The notes: a model not told the origin generated them from the letters alone. A DNA stretch of 64,000 nt from Salibacterium halotolerans (GCF_900115625.1 NZ_FOXD01000006.1:62001-126000); one strand, 5' to 3'. Shown: positions 35,565 through 44,349, numbered from the stretch's first letter. Program-made: numbers and translations.

Positions 35565-36745
35565 GCACCCCTTCCGTAAGAAAAACCAATCGGTTGTCGG
35601 ATGCGGTGCAGCATATCCAGCCGTCGGGCATCCGCCGTTTTTTTGATATGGCGTCTACGATGGATGATGTGATTTCACTCGGCGTCGGAGAACCGGATTT
35701 TGTAACCCCGTGGAATGTGCGGGAGGCAAGCATTGATTCGATGGAAAGAGGCTACACCGCCTACACGGCCAATCCCGGCATCCCCGAACTCCGGCAGGAA
35801 ATTTCGAAGTACCTCAATGAACGCTTCGAAACCCCGTATGATCCGGAACGTGAAATCATCGTCACGGCGGGCGCGAGCGAAGCGATAGATATCGCCGTCC
35901 GTTCCACCGTGAACCCGGGAGAGGAAGTTATTATCGTCGAGCCTGGTTTTGTATCCTACGCGCCGGTTGTGTCGCTTGCCGGAGGTACACCGGTTTCCAT
36001 CGGAACGAAAAAGGAAAATGAATTCAAATTAACGAAAGAAGAACTGGAAGCGGCCGTTACCCCGAACACGAAAGCGGTTATGATCAGTTTTCCGAACAAC
36101 CCTACCGGAGCTGTTATGACAAAAGAAGAGCTGGAGCCGCTTGTTGATGTCATCGAACGTCACGACCTGCTCGTTTTTTCGGATGAAATTTATGCCGAAC
36201 TGAGTTATGATAACGAGCACTGCAGTCTTGCCGCTCTTCCCGGGATGAAAGACCGCACCATTCTTATTTCCGGATTCTCTAAGGCGTTTGCGATGACCGG
36301 CTGGCGCCTCGGTTTTGTATGCGCTCCGGCTGATATCACAGCCGCTATGCTGAAAATTCATCAATACATTCTCATGTGTGCGTCCACTCCCGCCCAGTTT
36401 GGAGCGCTCGAAGCACTGCGGAGCGGCCGGGATGATGTAGAACGCATGATAACAAGCTACAAGCAGCGGCGCAATTACATTGTGAAATCTTTTGCCGAAA
36501 TCGGTTTGTCCTGTCACGTGCCGGGTGGGGCGTTTTACGCCTTTCCTTCGATTGAAAGCACCGGCATGAACTCGGAGCAGTTTGCCGAAGGGCTGTTGAA
36601 AGAGGAGCACGTGGCCGTAGTTCCCGGTGGCGTATTCGGAGAAGGCGGAGAAGGACATATCCGCTGTTCCTACGCGACTTCCATGGAGTCGCTGGAAACT
36701 GCACTCGACCGCATGGGGCGTTTTCTGCGCCGGCATTCATCCTGA
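35561..36745 (+). CDS. alaT: Class I PLP aminotransferase, AlaT (YugH)-like
   Basis: A 394-residue fold-type I aminotransferase. The cofactor lysine is in ISGFSKAFAMTGWRLGF near residue 237. NNPTGAVMTKEEL and the FSDEIYAELSY aspartate are conserved, and RCSYATS supplies the substrate-carboxylate arginine. In Bacillus subtilis the YugH orthologue is the main alanine transaminase. It is translationally coupled to the regulator and followed by a terminator. Confidence 0.93.
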   Translation: MSTPSVRKTNRLSDAVQHIQPSGIRRFFDMASTMDDVISLGVGEPDFVTPWNVREASIDSMERGYTAYTANPGIPELRQEISKYLNERFETPYDPEREIIVTAGASEAIDIAVRSTVNPGEEVIIVEPGFVSYAPVVSLAGGTPVSIGTKKENEFKLTKEELEAAVTPNTKAVMISFPNNPTGAVMTKEELEPLVDVIERHDLLVFSDEIYAELSYDNEHCSLAALPGMKDRTILISGFSKAFAMTGWRLGFVCAPADITAAMLKIHQYILMCASTPAQFGALEALRSGRDDVERMITSYKQRRNYIVKSFAEIGLSCHVPGGAFYAFPSIESTGMNSEQFAEGLLKEEHVAVVPGGVFGEGGEGHIRCSYATSMESLETALDRMGRFLRRHSS

Positions 36746-36754
36746 AAAATCAAT

Positions 36755-36795
36755 AAAAAGGCTGCACCGGAAACGTACCGGGCAGCCTTTTTTTT
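36755..36795. terminator. Bidirectional terminator between alaT and NSS gene
   Basis: Stem AAAAGGCTGC.ACCGG / CCGG.GCAGCCTTTT with a seven-base loop, followed by a T-run. Confidence 0.85.
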
Positions 36796-36814
36796 ACGGA
36801 TTATCGTTACGCTG

Positions 36815-38155
36815 TCACCAAACGCCGAGGACATCGAGAAAAGCGGCGAGAATCGCAGCCGGTGTGATATAGCGGAGCACAAACAGCCATACCCGGAAGA
36901 AACCGGTGGAGAGACTGGAGCCGCGAAGAAGTTCTTCCTGCAGGACGTCCGGCTTCAAGCGCCACGATACAAAGACCGCGATCAAAAAGGCGCCAAGCGG
37001 AAGCAGAATGTTGCTGACGAGAAAATCGACCTGATTGAAAAAGATATCGCCGAAGATCAACCATTCGGATAACAAGCCGTACGAAAGATTCGACGGAATG
37101 CCGAGCAGAAAGATCGCGATGCCGGCAATCCATGCTGCTTTTCTGCGCCTTTCAGGACGCTGGTAGGAAGCCGTCGATACCACGATTTCAAGCAGCGAGA
37201 ATGCCGACGTTAACGTGGCAAACAGCAAGAGCAGTAAGAACAGCGAGAAAAATACAGAGCCAAACGCGATTTCACTGAAAACAGCGGGAAGCACCGCGAA
37301 AATAAGTCCCGGTCCTTGACTAGGCTCCAGACCGAAAGCAAACACGCCCGGAAAAATTGCGAGACCGGCAAGAAACGCAATAAAAATACTTAAACCGACA
37401 ATCGAAAACGCCGATCGGACCAGGCTTTCTTTTTTGGACAGGTAAGAGCTGTAGGTTACCATGATGGAAACACCAAGACTTAACGAGAAGAAAGCCTGTC
37501 CGAGGGCGAACAGAACCGTCCCGCCGTCAAGACTGGAAAGATCCGGCTGAAGGAAAAAGCGGATGCCCTCCATTGCTCCCTCTAAGGTGACAGAACGCAC
37601 CACGAGAACGGCAAAGATAAGAAACAAAGCCGGCATCATAATCGTGCTCGCCCGTTCAATTCCTTTCTGGATGCCGCCCTGGACGATAAGAATCGTAAGA
37701 AGTATAAAGGCCAGATGAGCCGCGCCGACTTCCCACTGATTCGAGATGATGGAATTAAATAACGCCCCGAAATCGCCGCCGGGTGGATTCGTCAATCCGC
37801 CGGTTAAGCTGCGGATGAAATAGGTGAAAATCCAACCTCCTACCACGGCGTAAAACGAAAGAATTAAACAGGAGGAGATAATGCCGAGGATGCCGACCAA
37901 GTGCCAGGAACTCTTTGGCGCCAGTTCTTTGTACGCCTCGATCGGCGGTTTCTGTGTCCGGCGCCCGATCACAAATTCCGCCAGCATAAGCGAGGTCCCA
38001 AGAAGAATCGTAAACAACAAGAAGACCAGAAAGAACGCTCCCCCTCCGCTCGTTCCGGTCACATATGGAAGCTTCCAGACCGCGCCCAGACCGATAGCCG
38101 ATCCCGCCGCAGCCAGAATAAAGCCTAATTTTGAATGCCATTGATCTCTATTCAT
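36815..38155 (-). CDS. Sodium-dependent transporter, NSS/SNF family (YhdH-like)
   Basis: A 446-residue NSS symporter with about 11 transmembrane helices, the shorter bacterial class exemplified by Tyt1/YhdH. The TM1 signature is WHSKLGFILAAAGSAIGLGAVWKLPYVTGTSGGGAFF at residues 6-42. It differs from the 12-TM paralogue at 6.6 kb and has no MetS-like partner gene. The substrate is a sodium-coupled amino acid (inference). It occupies the space between alaT and yugI homologues. Confidence 0.92.
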   Translation of the reverse strand: MNRDQWHSKLGFILAAAGSAIGLGAVWKLPYVTGTSGGGAFFLVFLLFTILLGTSLMLAEFVIGRRTQKPPIEAYKELAPKSSWHLVGILGIISSCLILSFYAVVGGWIFTYFIRSLTGGLTNPPGGDFGALFNSIISNQWEVGAAHLAFILLTILIVQGGIQKGIERASTIMMPALFLIFAVLVVRSVTLEGAMEGIRFFLQPDLSSLDGGTVLFALGQAFFSLSLGVSIMVTYSSYLSKKESLVRSAFSIVGLSIFIAFLAGLAIFPGVFAFGLEPSQGPGLIFAVLPAVFSEIAFGSVFFSLFLLLLLFATLTSAFSLLEIVVSTASYQRPERRRKAAWIAGIAIFLLGIPSNLSYGLLSEWLIFGDIFFNQVDFLVSNILLPLGAFLIAVFVSWRLKPDVLQEELLRGSSLSTGFFRVWLFVLRYITPAAILAAFLDVLGVW

Positions 38156-38226
38156 GCCTGCCCCTTCCTTTCATTAAACGATGTAAACATCTCAAAAACC
38201 ATATCGGAAAACAAGGAGTACTGTCA

Positions 38227-38337
38227 ATGAAACCCGGGACATTTCAAGAAGAAATCTGGGACCGGATTCAAAGATTGCTGCACTTGTTTCGCATTTTCAT
38301 AACCAAAGGGAAAAAACGGAGCAGGATTTATAAATAA
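38227..38337 (+). CDS. Possible 36-residue basic peptide
   Basis: ATG 38227 has AAGGAG nine bases upstream. The frame runs to TAA at 38335 and encodes a basic amphipathic peptide (MKPGTFQEEIWDRIQRLLHL start, KGKKRSRIYK end). Size and ribosome site are suggestive, but there is no family match and the yugI promoter overlaps the region just downstream. It may be a small Bacillaceae gene or chance. Confidence 0.35.
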   Translation: MKPGTFQEEIWDRIQRLLHLFRIFITKGKKRSRIYK

Positions 38338-38342
38338 ATAAA

Positions 38343-38371
38343 TTGCTGAATGGGGGAGGATGTGATATAAT
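38343..38371 (+). promoter_or_regulatory. Promoter for yugI
   Basis: TTGCTG (38343-38348), 17-bp spacer, TATAAT (38366-38371) with an extended TGA. This is one of the clearest promoters in the window. Confidence 0.8.
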
Positions 38372-38404
38372 TTGTTAGCTAATAACTTTTTAGGAGATGT
38401 TTGA

Positions 38405-38824
38405 ATGTCGGTAGAGCAATACGAGGTAGGCAGTATCGTTGAGGGCAAAGTCACAGGAATTAAACCGTTCGGGGCTTTTGTCGCTCTTGATGAAAATAAA
38501 CAGGGACTCGTCCATATCTCTGAAGTCGCTCATGGGTATGTAAAAGATATCAATGATGAACTATCAGTCGGAGACGAAGTCAAAGTAAAAATCAAATCCG
38601 TGGATGCGGACAGCGGTAAAATTTCGCTTTCCATCCGTGATACGCAGGAAGCGCCGGAGCGGGAAGACAAAAAGCCAAATAACAGCGGCGGTCCGAAAGG
38701 CGGATCCAATAAAGGCGGCCAGCAGAAAAACCAAGGGTTCAATACCCTCGAAGATAAGTTGAAAGACTGGCTCAAGCAGTCGAACGAAATTCAGGCGGAC
38801 CTGAATAAACGCATCCGTAAGTAA
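38405..38824 (+). CDS. yugI: S1 RNA-binding general stress protein 13 (YugI)
   Basis: A 139-residue protein with an N-terminal S1/OB-fold domain (GSIVEGKVTGIKPFGAFVALDENKQGLVHISEVAHGYVKD, residues 9-48). A Gly/Lys-rich linker and a helical C-terminus (LEDKLKDWLKQSNEIQ) follow. In Bacillus subtilis this is the ribosome-associated general stress protein GSP13. The consensus promoter argues for vegetative expression. Confidence 0.93.
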   Translation: MSVEQYEVGSIVEGKVTGIKPFGAFVALDENKQGLVHISEVAHGYVKDINDELSVGDEVKVKIKSVDADSGKISLSIRDTQEAPEREDKKPNNSGGPKGGSNKGGQQKNQGFNTLEDKLKDWLKQSNEIQADLNKRIRK

Positions 38825-38828
38825 AGAA

Positions 38829-38873
38829 AAGAAGGGGGATTCCGGAACAGCCGGAACACCCCCTTCTTTTTTT
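38829..38873. terminator. Bidirectional terminator after yugI
   Basis: Stem GAAGGGGG / CCCCCTTC with an inner CCGG/CCGG step and T-run; shared with convergent yuzA. Confidence 0.8.
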
Positions 38874-38888
38874 ACGTAAAAGACAGGC

Positions 38889-39116
38889 TTACCGCTGAGG
38901 TTCGGGGCTCCTCTCCAGTTCTTCATCCGGTTTGAACAGAACGGAGATGCTGTAAAGGCCGGCAATCCCAACCAGAGCGTAAATCACCCGGGACATTGCC
39001 TGGGCCTGGCTGCCAAAGATGGCTGCGATAAGATCGAATCCAAAAAATCCAATTAGCCCCCAGTTCACCGCACCTATAATGGTCAGAACAAGAGCCGTAC
39101 GCTGTATGCCGCTCAT
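38889..39116 (-). CDS. yuzA: YuzA-like membrane protein (DUF378)
   Basis: A 75-residue protein with two transmembrane helices (LVLTIIGAVNWGLIGFFGFDLIAAIF and VIYALVGIAGLYSISVLF) of the DUF378/YuzA family; GAVNWGLIG is the family motif. The function is unknown. The C-terminus is charged (EELERSPEPQR). GGGTGAAGGAG precedes the ATG. It is adjacent to pgi as in Bacillus subtilis. Confidence 0.9.
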   Translation of the reverse strand: MSGIQRTALVLTIIGAVNWGLIGFFGFDLIAAIFGSQAQAMSRVIYALVGIAGLYSISVLFKPDEELERSPEPQR

Positions 39117-39306
39117 ACTCCTTCACCCCCCTTCACCTGTGTCACGCTTACGACTTATCATGAGAAAAGAAAGCATGCTTTATACATGATGGACACGAAA
39201 AGAAATCATTCCAGTTTGCAAAGCTCTCCTTCCATAAAAATAGCTTGAATTCCAAAGCGCCGTTCTATACATTGGAAGAAGAGACTAATACTTTGGAGGA
39301 AATCTT

Positions 39307-40662
39307 ATGCCAAAAGACATTCAATTTGATTACAGCAGTGCGCTGCCGTTTTTTGATGAAAAAGAACTGGAGCAGCTCGCAGGCCAGGTACATACAGCCC
39401 AAACGGCTATTCATGAACAGACCGGGGCAGGGAGTGATTTTCTCGGATGGGTGGATCTCCCAAAAAATTATGATAAAGAAGAATTCGCGCGTATTCAGCA
39501 GGCCGCGGCAAAGATCAAAAGTGATTCCGACGTACTGCTCGTGCTCGGCATCGGCGGCTCGTACCTCGGGGCCAAAGCTGCTATTGAAAGCCTCACCCAC
39601 ACGTTCGACAACCAGCGTGGAAACGATGAGCGCGGCGGGCCGGAGGTTTATTTCGCGGGCCATCACATCAGCCAGTCCTACATCCGCCACTTGATGGATA
39701 TGCTGGACGGAAAAGACGTCTCCATCAACGTTATCTCCAAATCTGGCACAACCACCGAACCGGCGATTGCGTTCCGTATTTTCCGCGACTTTCTGGAGAA
39801 AAAATACGGGAAAGAAGAAGCGGCGAAACGTATTTACGCCACGACAGACAAAGAAAAAGGGGCCTTGAAGACGCTTGCCGATGAGCAGGGGTATGAGACC
39901 TTTAGGGTGCCGGATGATGTCGGCGGCCGGTATTCTGTTCTCACTGCTGTCGGTCTTCTTCCGATTGCTGCGGCCGGACTCGACATCGAGCAGATGATGC
40001 AGGGCGCTGACGCCGCGCGAAACACCTATGCCGAGCCGGACCTGATGAAAAACGAAGCGTATCAGTACGCCGCTGTGCGCCACGCACTTTATCAAAAAGG
40101 AAAAGCCATTGAACTGCTCGTTAATTATGAGCCGAGCCTTGGTTTCTTTTCTGAGTGGTGGAAGCAGTTGTTCGGCGAAAGCGAAGGAAAAGATCATAAA
40201 GGTCTCTTCCCGGCTTCGGTGAATTTTTCAACGGATCTTCATTCGATGGGGCAGTACGTGCAGGAAGGACGCCGTCACTTGTTTGAAACTGTACTTCAGG
40301 TGGAGCATGCCGGTGAAGACGTTACCATTCCCAAAACGGAGGACGACCTCGACGGTTTGAATTATCTCGCGGGGCAGTCCATGGATTTCGTCAACGAAAA
40401 AGCGTTCCAGGGGACACTCCTCGCCCACACAGACGGCGGTGTGCCGAACCTTGTCCTGCGCATTCCGGAAATGAACGAATACTACTTTGGATATCTTGTG
40501 TATTTCTTCGAAAAAGCATGCGCCGTGAGTGGCTTCCTGCTCGGCGTTAATCCGTTTGACCAGCCTGGCGTGGAAGCCTATAAAAAGAACATGTTCGCCC
40601 TTCTCGGAAAACCCGGCTTTGAAGCGCAGCAGCAGGAACTCGAGAAACGATTGAATCAATAA
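39307..40662 (+). CDS. pgi: Glucose-6-phosphate isomerase
   Basis: A 451-residue phosphoglucose isomerase of the short Gram-positive type, interconverting glucose-6-phosphate and fructose-6-phosphate. Signatures are [16 protein letters not shown] near residue 79, [17 protein letters not shown] near residue 142, the [15 protein letters not shown] stretch and [14 protein letters not shown] near the C-terminus. TTGGAGGAAATCTT lies before the ATG. It provides the other half of the sugar-phosphate junction with glpX. A short hairpin terminator follows. Confidence 0.97.
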   Translation: MPKDIQFDYSSALPFFDEKELEQLAGQVHTAQTAIHEQTGAGSDFLGWVDLPKNYDKEEFARIQQAAAKIKSDSDVLLVLGIGGSYLGAKAAIESLTHTFDNQRGNDERGGPEVYFAGHHISQSYIRHLMDMLDGKDVSINVISKSGTTTEPAIAFRIFRDFLEKKYGKEEAAKRIYATTDKEKGALKTLADEQGYETFRVPDDVGGRYSVLTAVGLLPIAAAGLDIEQMMQGADAARNTYAEPDLMKNEAYQYAAVRHALYQKGKAIELLVNYEPSLGFFSEWWKQLFGESEGKDHKGLFPASVNFSTDLHSMGQYVQEGRRHLFETVLQVEHAGEDVTIPKTEDDLDGLNYLAGQSMDFVNEKAFQGTLLAHTDGGVPNLVLRIPEMNEYYFGYLVYFFEKACAVSGFLLGVNPFDQPGVEAYKKNMFALLGKPGFEAQQQELEKRLNQ

Positions 40663-40668
40663 GCACAA

Positions 40669-40697
40669 TCCCGGAGAAATGTTCTCCGGGATTTTTG
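40669..40697 (+). terminator. Terminator after pgi
   Basis: Stem CCCGGAGAA / TTCTCCGGG with a short loop, followed by ATTTTTG. Confidence 0.85.
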
Positions 40698-40752
40698 CAT
40701 GAAAAACGGCAGTCGGGAAAAAGTAAGAACAAAAAAGAAGGCAGGGAAGCTT

Positions 40753-41151
40753 ATGATTGAAATACCTTCAAAAGTGGAAGGGCATCGATTTGTGCTTCAA
40801 GATCTTGAGAAGAAGCTGAAACCGCTCGGCTATGATATCGGCGGAGGCTGGGAGTACGACCACGGCTGCTTTGATTATAAAATGTCGGGTGAGGGAGAAT
40901 ATCGTTTTTTCCGTGTGCCGTTTGAGGCGGTGGACGGGGAGCTGGAACAAAAAGGGGTAAAAGTCGCTGTCGGCCGTCCGTTTGTGTTGTCTCATGAATA
41001 TAAACGCGGCTCGGATCATATCGAAGAACCTTATAATGCCGTCGTAAATCAGTTTCAGACTCCCCAGAACAAAGACGCTGAGGTGTCCGAACCATGGGTG
41101 GAGCAGGGAGAGAGGCTGAATAAAGAACTCGAGGACTTGCTGTTATCGTGA
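40753..41151 (+). CDS. yugN: YugN family protein
   Basis: A 132-residue protein matching the YugN family of Bacillales, of unknown function. Landmarks are GYDIGGGWEYDHGCFDYKM, YRFFRVPFEAVDG and GRPFVLSHEYKRGSDHIEEPYNAVVNQFQ. ATG 40753 is preceded by GGCAGGGAAGC. The upstream extension to 40699 is basic and not family sequence. Its last nine bases overlap the end of the convergent channel gene yugO, as in tightly packed genomes. Confidence 0.88.
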   Translation: MIEIPSKVEGHRFVLQDLEKKLKPLGYDIGGGWEYDHGCFDYKMSGEGEYRFFRVPFEAVDGELEQKGVKVAVGRPFVLSHEYKRGSDHIEEPYNAVVNQFQTPQNKDAEVSEPWVEQGERLNKELEDLLLS

Positions 41152-42144
41152 GGACTCCAGCACAAGCAGCGACTGATCTTCCTGCAGCACACTTTCTTTG
41201 TCCGGATGCAGGTTCGTCTTTTTTTCCCCGCTGATCCCGATCGGCAGAATATCCATCGAGGCGGCAAGCCGGCTGACTTCTTCGAACGTTCTACCAATCC
41301 AATCTTCCGGACACGGCATGGAACGGAGATAGGGAGTGGCTTCCACATCCAGCAGCAGGGTGATGGTTTCGGCGATACCCTGCTGCTCGAGACTTTCGGT
41401 CATTAAGAGACTGGAAATCATATTGGAAGCAATGATTTCATCAGCTCCCGCATGACGAGCGTTGGGCAGCTGTTCCGACGTCAGAATTTCAGCGGTGGTA
41501 TAAATGTCATCGCAGTAATGCTTAGCCGTAAGTAGTGTCAAAATGGTCTGCGCATCCGCCTGCTGCTCCGTCCCCTCGAGCCCCGATGTAATGACAAGCG
41601 CCCGGGCCTGTCTGACATTGGCCTGCCGCAGGACAGACTGCATCGTAGGGCTTCCTTTTAAAAACTGAAGGCGGGCACTGTTGTGAAACGGGGACTCCAC
41701 CAGCCTGTCATCGATCAGCAGAATCTGACGCTCCGGATACGCGCGCTGAATCTGATCGATAAACTGGCGGGCCCGCTCATTCCAGTTGACGATGATATAA
41801 TGGTTCGAAAAGCTCGACGGCAGTGTTCCTTTCTGCCATCGGTGCTGCTCATTTACCGTACTGGAGGCGAGATTCGTCACGAAAAACAGCACAAAACCAA
41901 TGCCGAACAAAATTAAAATCATCGCAAAAATCCGGCCTGTCACTGTTTCCGGCACAAAATCCCCGTAGCCGACTGTCGTGGAGGTGACAACCGCCCACCA
42001 GACCGCATCAAAAAATGTCGGGAACGCCTCCGGCTCCAACACATGCAGCACATAGGAAAACGTAGTCAGAATCAACATAATAATAAAAAGAAGACGGACC
42101 AGAACCGGAATCCGGTCGTAAAAACGGACAGCCGCATGTAGCAT
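41143..42144 (-). CDS. yugO: Potassium channel protein with RCK/TrkA-N domain, YugO-like
   Basis: A 333-residue two-helix potassium channel. TM1 (LLFIIMLILTTFSYVLHVL) is followed by the selectivity filter TTVGYGDFVPET near residue 58, TM2 (FAMILILFGIGFVLFFVTNLASS) and then a cytoplasmic RCK/NAD-binding domain (HYIIVNWNERARQFIDQI). The Bacillus subtilis orthologue YugO mediates potassium signalling in biofilms. ATG 42144 follows GGGGAGGTG; the ORF extension to 42210 lacks a ribosome site. Confidence 0.93.
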   Translation of the reverse strand: MLHAAVRFYDRIPVLVRLLFIIMLILTTFSYVLHVLEPEAFPTFFDAVWWAVVTSTTVGYGDFVPETVTGRIFAMILILFGIGFVLFFVTNLASSTVNEQHRWQKGTLPSSFSNHYIIVNWNERARQFIDQIQRAYPERQILLIDDRLVESPFHNSARLQFLKGSPTMQSVLRQANVRQARALVITSGLEGTEQQADAQTILTLLTAKHYCDDIYTTAEILTSEQLPNARHAGADEIIASNMISSLLMTESLEQQGIAETITLLLDVEATPYLRSMPCPEDWIGRTFEEVSRLAASMDILPIGISGEKKTNLHPDKESVLQEDQSLLVLESSR

Positions 42145-42258
42145 GAACGTACACCTCCCCACAAAAAGAATCCTGTTGGTACCAATATAGCCAAAGGATT
42201 GCCGTTTCATTCACGGTCTGGTATCGTAGGGAAAAGAAGCGCCGGAGGAGGACATGCC

Positions 42259-42429
42259 ATGATACTGCTCGAATCGATCAGTTTCGGCCTGGCCATTTTT
42301 ATCGGCTGGCTTGTATTGGACTACGCCAAAGAAAAGCAGTGGCGGAAAGAAAAAGTTGCGGAATCCTTTCTCGTCGGCGTTGTCGGCGCTGCAGGATGGG
42401 CTGCCTTCGATCTGATACTTTTATTATGA
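42259..42429 (+). CDS. Small membrane protein, hypothetical
   Basis: A 56-residue protein with two hydrophobic stretches (SISFGLAIFIGWLVLDYA and FLVGVVGAAGWAAFDLILLL) separated by a basic loop (KEKQWRKEK). ATG 42259 has GGAGGAGG upstream, so translation is credible. No family is recognised. It lies between the divergent yugO and a tRNA gene. Confidence 0.65.
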   Translation: MILLESISFGLAIFIGWLVLDYAKEKQWRKEKVAESFLVGVVGAAGWAAFDLILLL

Positions 42430-42436
42430 TTTTGTG

Positions 42437-42465
42437 TTGACACTTTCAGCAAATGTACTTATAAT
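42437..42465 (+). promoter_or_regulatory. Consensus promoter of tRNA-Ala
   Basis: TTGACA (42437-42442), 17-bp spacer, TATAAT (42460-42465): exact vegetative consensus, 20 bp ahead of the tRNA. Confidence 0.92.
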
Positions 42466-42485
42466 GAAAATTGTCGTTTTGATGC

Positions 42486-42561
42486 GGGGCATTAGCTCAG
42501 TCGGGAGAGCGCTTGGCTGGCAGCCAAGAGGTCATCGGTTCGAGCCCGATATGCTCCACCA
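42486..42561 (+). tRNA. tRNA-Ala (anticodon GGC)
   Basis: A 76-nt cloverleaf starting GGGGCAT and ending ATGCTCC-A-CCA, with the acceptor stem closed by one G-T pair. The anticodon stem CTTGG / CCAAG encloses CTGGCAG, anticodon GGC. The D arm AGCTCAGTCGGGAGAGC and T arm ATCGGTTCGAGCCCGAT are normal. CCA is encoded. Confidence 0.97.
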
Positions 42562-42645
42562 ACCAATAAACCTGCTGTATCGTGACATTATCGATGACAG
42601 CAAACGATGTTGTACTTCGGAGTACACATACATAATTCCGCCAAT

Positions 42646-42686
42646 GACGCCGGTTTGAGGGACTTCCTCGGCCCGGCGTTGTTTTT
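42646..42686 (+). terminator. Probable terminator of tRNA-Ala
   Basis: Inverted repeat ACGCCGG / CCGGCGT (arms 42647-42653 and 42673-42679), followed by TGTTTTTA. It is placed about 85 bases after the tRNA. Confidence 0.6.
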
Positions 42687-42756
42687 ATGGCTTTTCTATA
42701 CAAGCTGTAGATCCAACATTGTAGTTTATTATACAAAAGGATACCGCATTTCATCT

Positions 42757-42887
42757 GAAAATGGAATATTATTCAAAAAGTAGAAGCAGCAGCTCTAAAT
42801 GTTTGGACAGCACGAATACATTATCTGCAGCAGATACTACCTGGAGAAAGTAATATAGATGTGGTATTACTATTTAAAACAAGCTAG
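42757..42887 (+). other. Possible coding remnant
   Basis: After a TGA at about 42755-42757 a frame of about 43 codons runs to TAG at 42885-42887 with protein-like composition (KVEAAALNVWTARIHYLQQI in the middle) but no start codon. It may be the C-terminal fossil of a lost gene. No family is recognised. Confidence 0.25.
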
Positions 42888-43210
42888 ATGGAATCCTGTC
42901 TTGTGGATAACACACCGCCTAAAAAGGATAACATGCTGAAAAACCATAAAATTCCGCTGGCAGCAAGTCTCATAGATGTAACAGCAGATGGTTTACCCGG
43001 TGGACCAATGACAGTTAGAGCAATCAAAACTGAAGTAGAGAATAAAAGGAGAAAACCGAGAAAATATCCCATAGCTTTTTTCTCACGAATGGTGTGACTT
43101 TTTATAAACAAAGAGATTACTATGACGAATGAAAGCAGCATCATGATAGAGAAACCGACTATTATAATGGGCAGCGTTTCTTCTTCCATTGCCATTGTAT
43201 TGATCATCAC
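42884..43210 (-). CDS. Small membrane protein, hypothetical
   Basis: A 108-residue protein with three predicted transmembrane helices (IIIVGFSIMMLLSFVIVISLFI, YFLGFLLLFSTSVLIALTVI, GILWFFSMLSFLGGVLS). The ATG at 43210 is preceded by a run of eight G, which serves as an unusual ribosome site. No family is recognised. Its AT-rich surroundings contain gene remnants, so it may be lineage-specific or mobile. Confidence 0.55.
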   Translation of the reverse strand: MMINTMAMEEETLPIIIVGFSIMMLLSFVIVISLFIKSHTIREKKAMGYFLGFLLLFSTSVLIALTVIGPPGKPSAVTSMRLAASGILWFFSMLSFLGGVLSTRQDSI

Positions 43211-43261
43211 ACCCCCCCCGCCTATTATATATTAAACAGCCACGGTAATTTCTATTCCATT

Positions 43262-43360
43262 TTACATTTTGTCTACAATATAGGTGTTATTGAATTTTGC
43301 ATCAATTTTTGCCCGTTCTCCTGTCATTTTAATAATCTTTTGAATATCCTCCCGATTCAT
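43262..43360 (-). CDS. Possible 32-residue protein or truncated gene
   Basis: ATG 43360 has GGGAGAG six bases upstream. The frame gives a 32-residue polar peptide (MNREDIQKIIKMTGERAKID start, NNTYIVDKM end) that reads like the N-terminus of a longer protein. It may be a real small gene or the front of a truncated one. Nothing in the following bases continues the frame. Confidence 0.35.
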   Translation of the reverse strand: MNREDIQKIIKMTGERAKIDAKFNNTYIVDKM

Positions 43361-43453
43361 ACGATACTCTCCCGACTGTAAATTGCCTGTATACATCATA
43401 GCACATTTACGGTAATGAAAAATGGAGAGATGACATCATGCGCCGGAGGAGAG

Positions 43454-43879
43454 CTATCCCCCTTCGTCCAGCGCCTTTGATATATTGTCCCATAGCAAAA
43501 ATGCTGAAAATAAAAGTAAGGTGAATGGGATATAGTCTATCCCCATCAAATCCCCCAGTTCCTCACTCATCATGGATAATAGGCAGAACAAGCCGTACGA
43601 GATAAGAAGAAATAAAGCATGTTTCATCCATCCCCGTATCTGCCGTGTGAATATGAATCGTGCGGGGATATAAACAAAAATCACGTATGGCACGGCTGTA
43701 ACAAAAGCACTGAAAAAAATAGATCCCATTACAGAGTGGCTGGAAGGTTGATGCCAACCGCTTATGTACAGAAGAATAAAGTGTATACCAAATGTAAATA
43801 AAGAAAGAAGGGTTATTTTCATTTTCATATTTTCTACTTTGACGGAGTTTGATGTTTCGTTATTTAAACGATCATCCAT
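43454..43879 (-). CDS. Hypothetical four-helix membrane protein
   Basis: A 141-residue protein with an N-terminal soluble tail of about 18 residues and four hydrophobic segments (LLSLFTFGIHFILLYISGW, then FFSAFVTAVPYVIFVYIPARFIF, and two C-terminal helices). The ATG at 43879 has AGAGGAGG upstream, so it is a credible gene. No family is recognised. It is separated from the next minus-strand gene relic by about 110 bases. Confidence 0.6.
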   Translation of the reverse strand: MDDRLNNETSNSVKVENMKMKITLLSLFTFGIHFILLYISGWHQPSSHSVMGSIFFSAFVTAVPYVIFVYIPARFIFTRQIRGWMKHALFLLISYGLFCLLSMMSEELGDLMGIDYIPFTLLLFSAFLLWDNISKALDEGG

Positions 43880-43988
43880 GATAGGGCCTCCTCTTTAAAC
43901 AAAAGCTTTCACCCCATACTATCATAAAGAAGCTGTACGGGAATAACCCCGTACGGCGGGCTTTGGCGCCCGATTCTCCCGGGAGACC

Positions 43989-44156
43989 CTAAGCGCCTTC
44001 CCGTGTCCATATATCTGTGTTGTTCACGGATGCGGCCGTTACATGTATCAGCACTTGTCCAGGCTTTACATCAGGGACAGGTACGTCGTTTTGCAGATGC
44101 AGGACGTCCGGTCCTCCAAATTCAGTGAACACCGCCGCTGTCACGTGGTTACTCAT
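43989..44156 (-). pseudogene. Truncated NADPH:quinone oxidoreductase (zinc-type MDR) N-terminus
   Basis: ATG 44156, behind AAAGGGG, opens a 55-codon frame with AAVFTEFGGPDVLHLQNDVP and GQVLIHVTAASVNNTDIWTR, the N-terminal GroES-like domain of quinone oxidoreductases. A TAG follows where the family has tyrosine (REGA-Y-GLPG). Beyond the TAG, GLPGESGAKA continues in frame for about 10 residues before the match is lost. The remaining roughly 270 residues, including the nucleotide fold, are missing. This is a decayed gene. Confidence 0.8.
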
Positions 44157-44349
44157 TATAAAAGCCCCTTTCCTATACTTTACTGCATTAAATACAATAC
44201 ACTCTGTTTTGTCTGCTCAAAGAATCCAGAAACGACGCCGGTATCTCCGCTTATTTTTTCCTTCCTGGACTGTTTGCTCCTATGATTCTCCGGGTATCCT
44301 GTTCTTACGGAGTTTACTTGCATCTTTTGATTGCAAAGGAGTTTTGACG

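Noticed and set aside
42434-42658. 74-codon frame across tRNA-Ala
   Set aside because: It reads through the tRNA cloverleaf and is a translation artefact of a structural RNA gene.
43195-43225. Phase-variable poly-G tract at a ribosome site
   Set aside because: Eight G is short for slip-strand switching, and the gene is not a recognised surface or restriction gene; it probably just serves as a G-rich ribosome site.
44017-44349. N-terminal extension of the DUF4396 gene
   Set aside because: No ribosome site before 44017, residues not membrane-family like, and the segment overlaps the oxidoreductase relic on the other strand. AAGGAG before 44350 decides the start.
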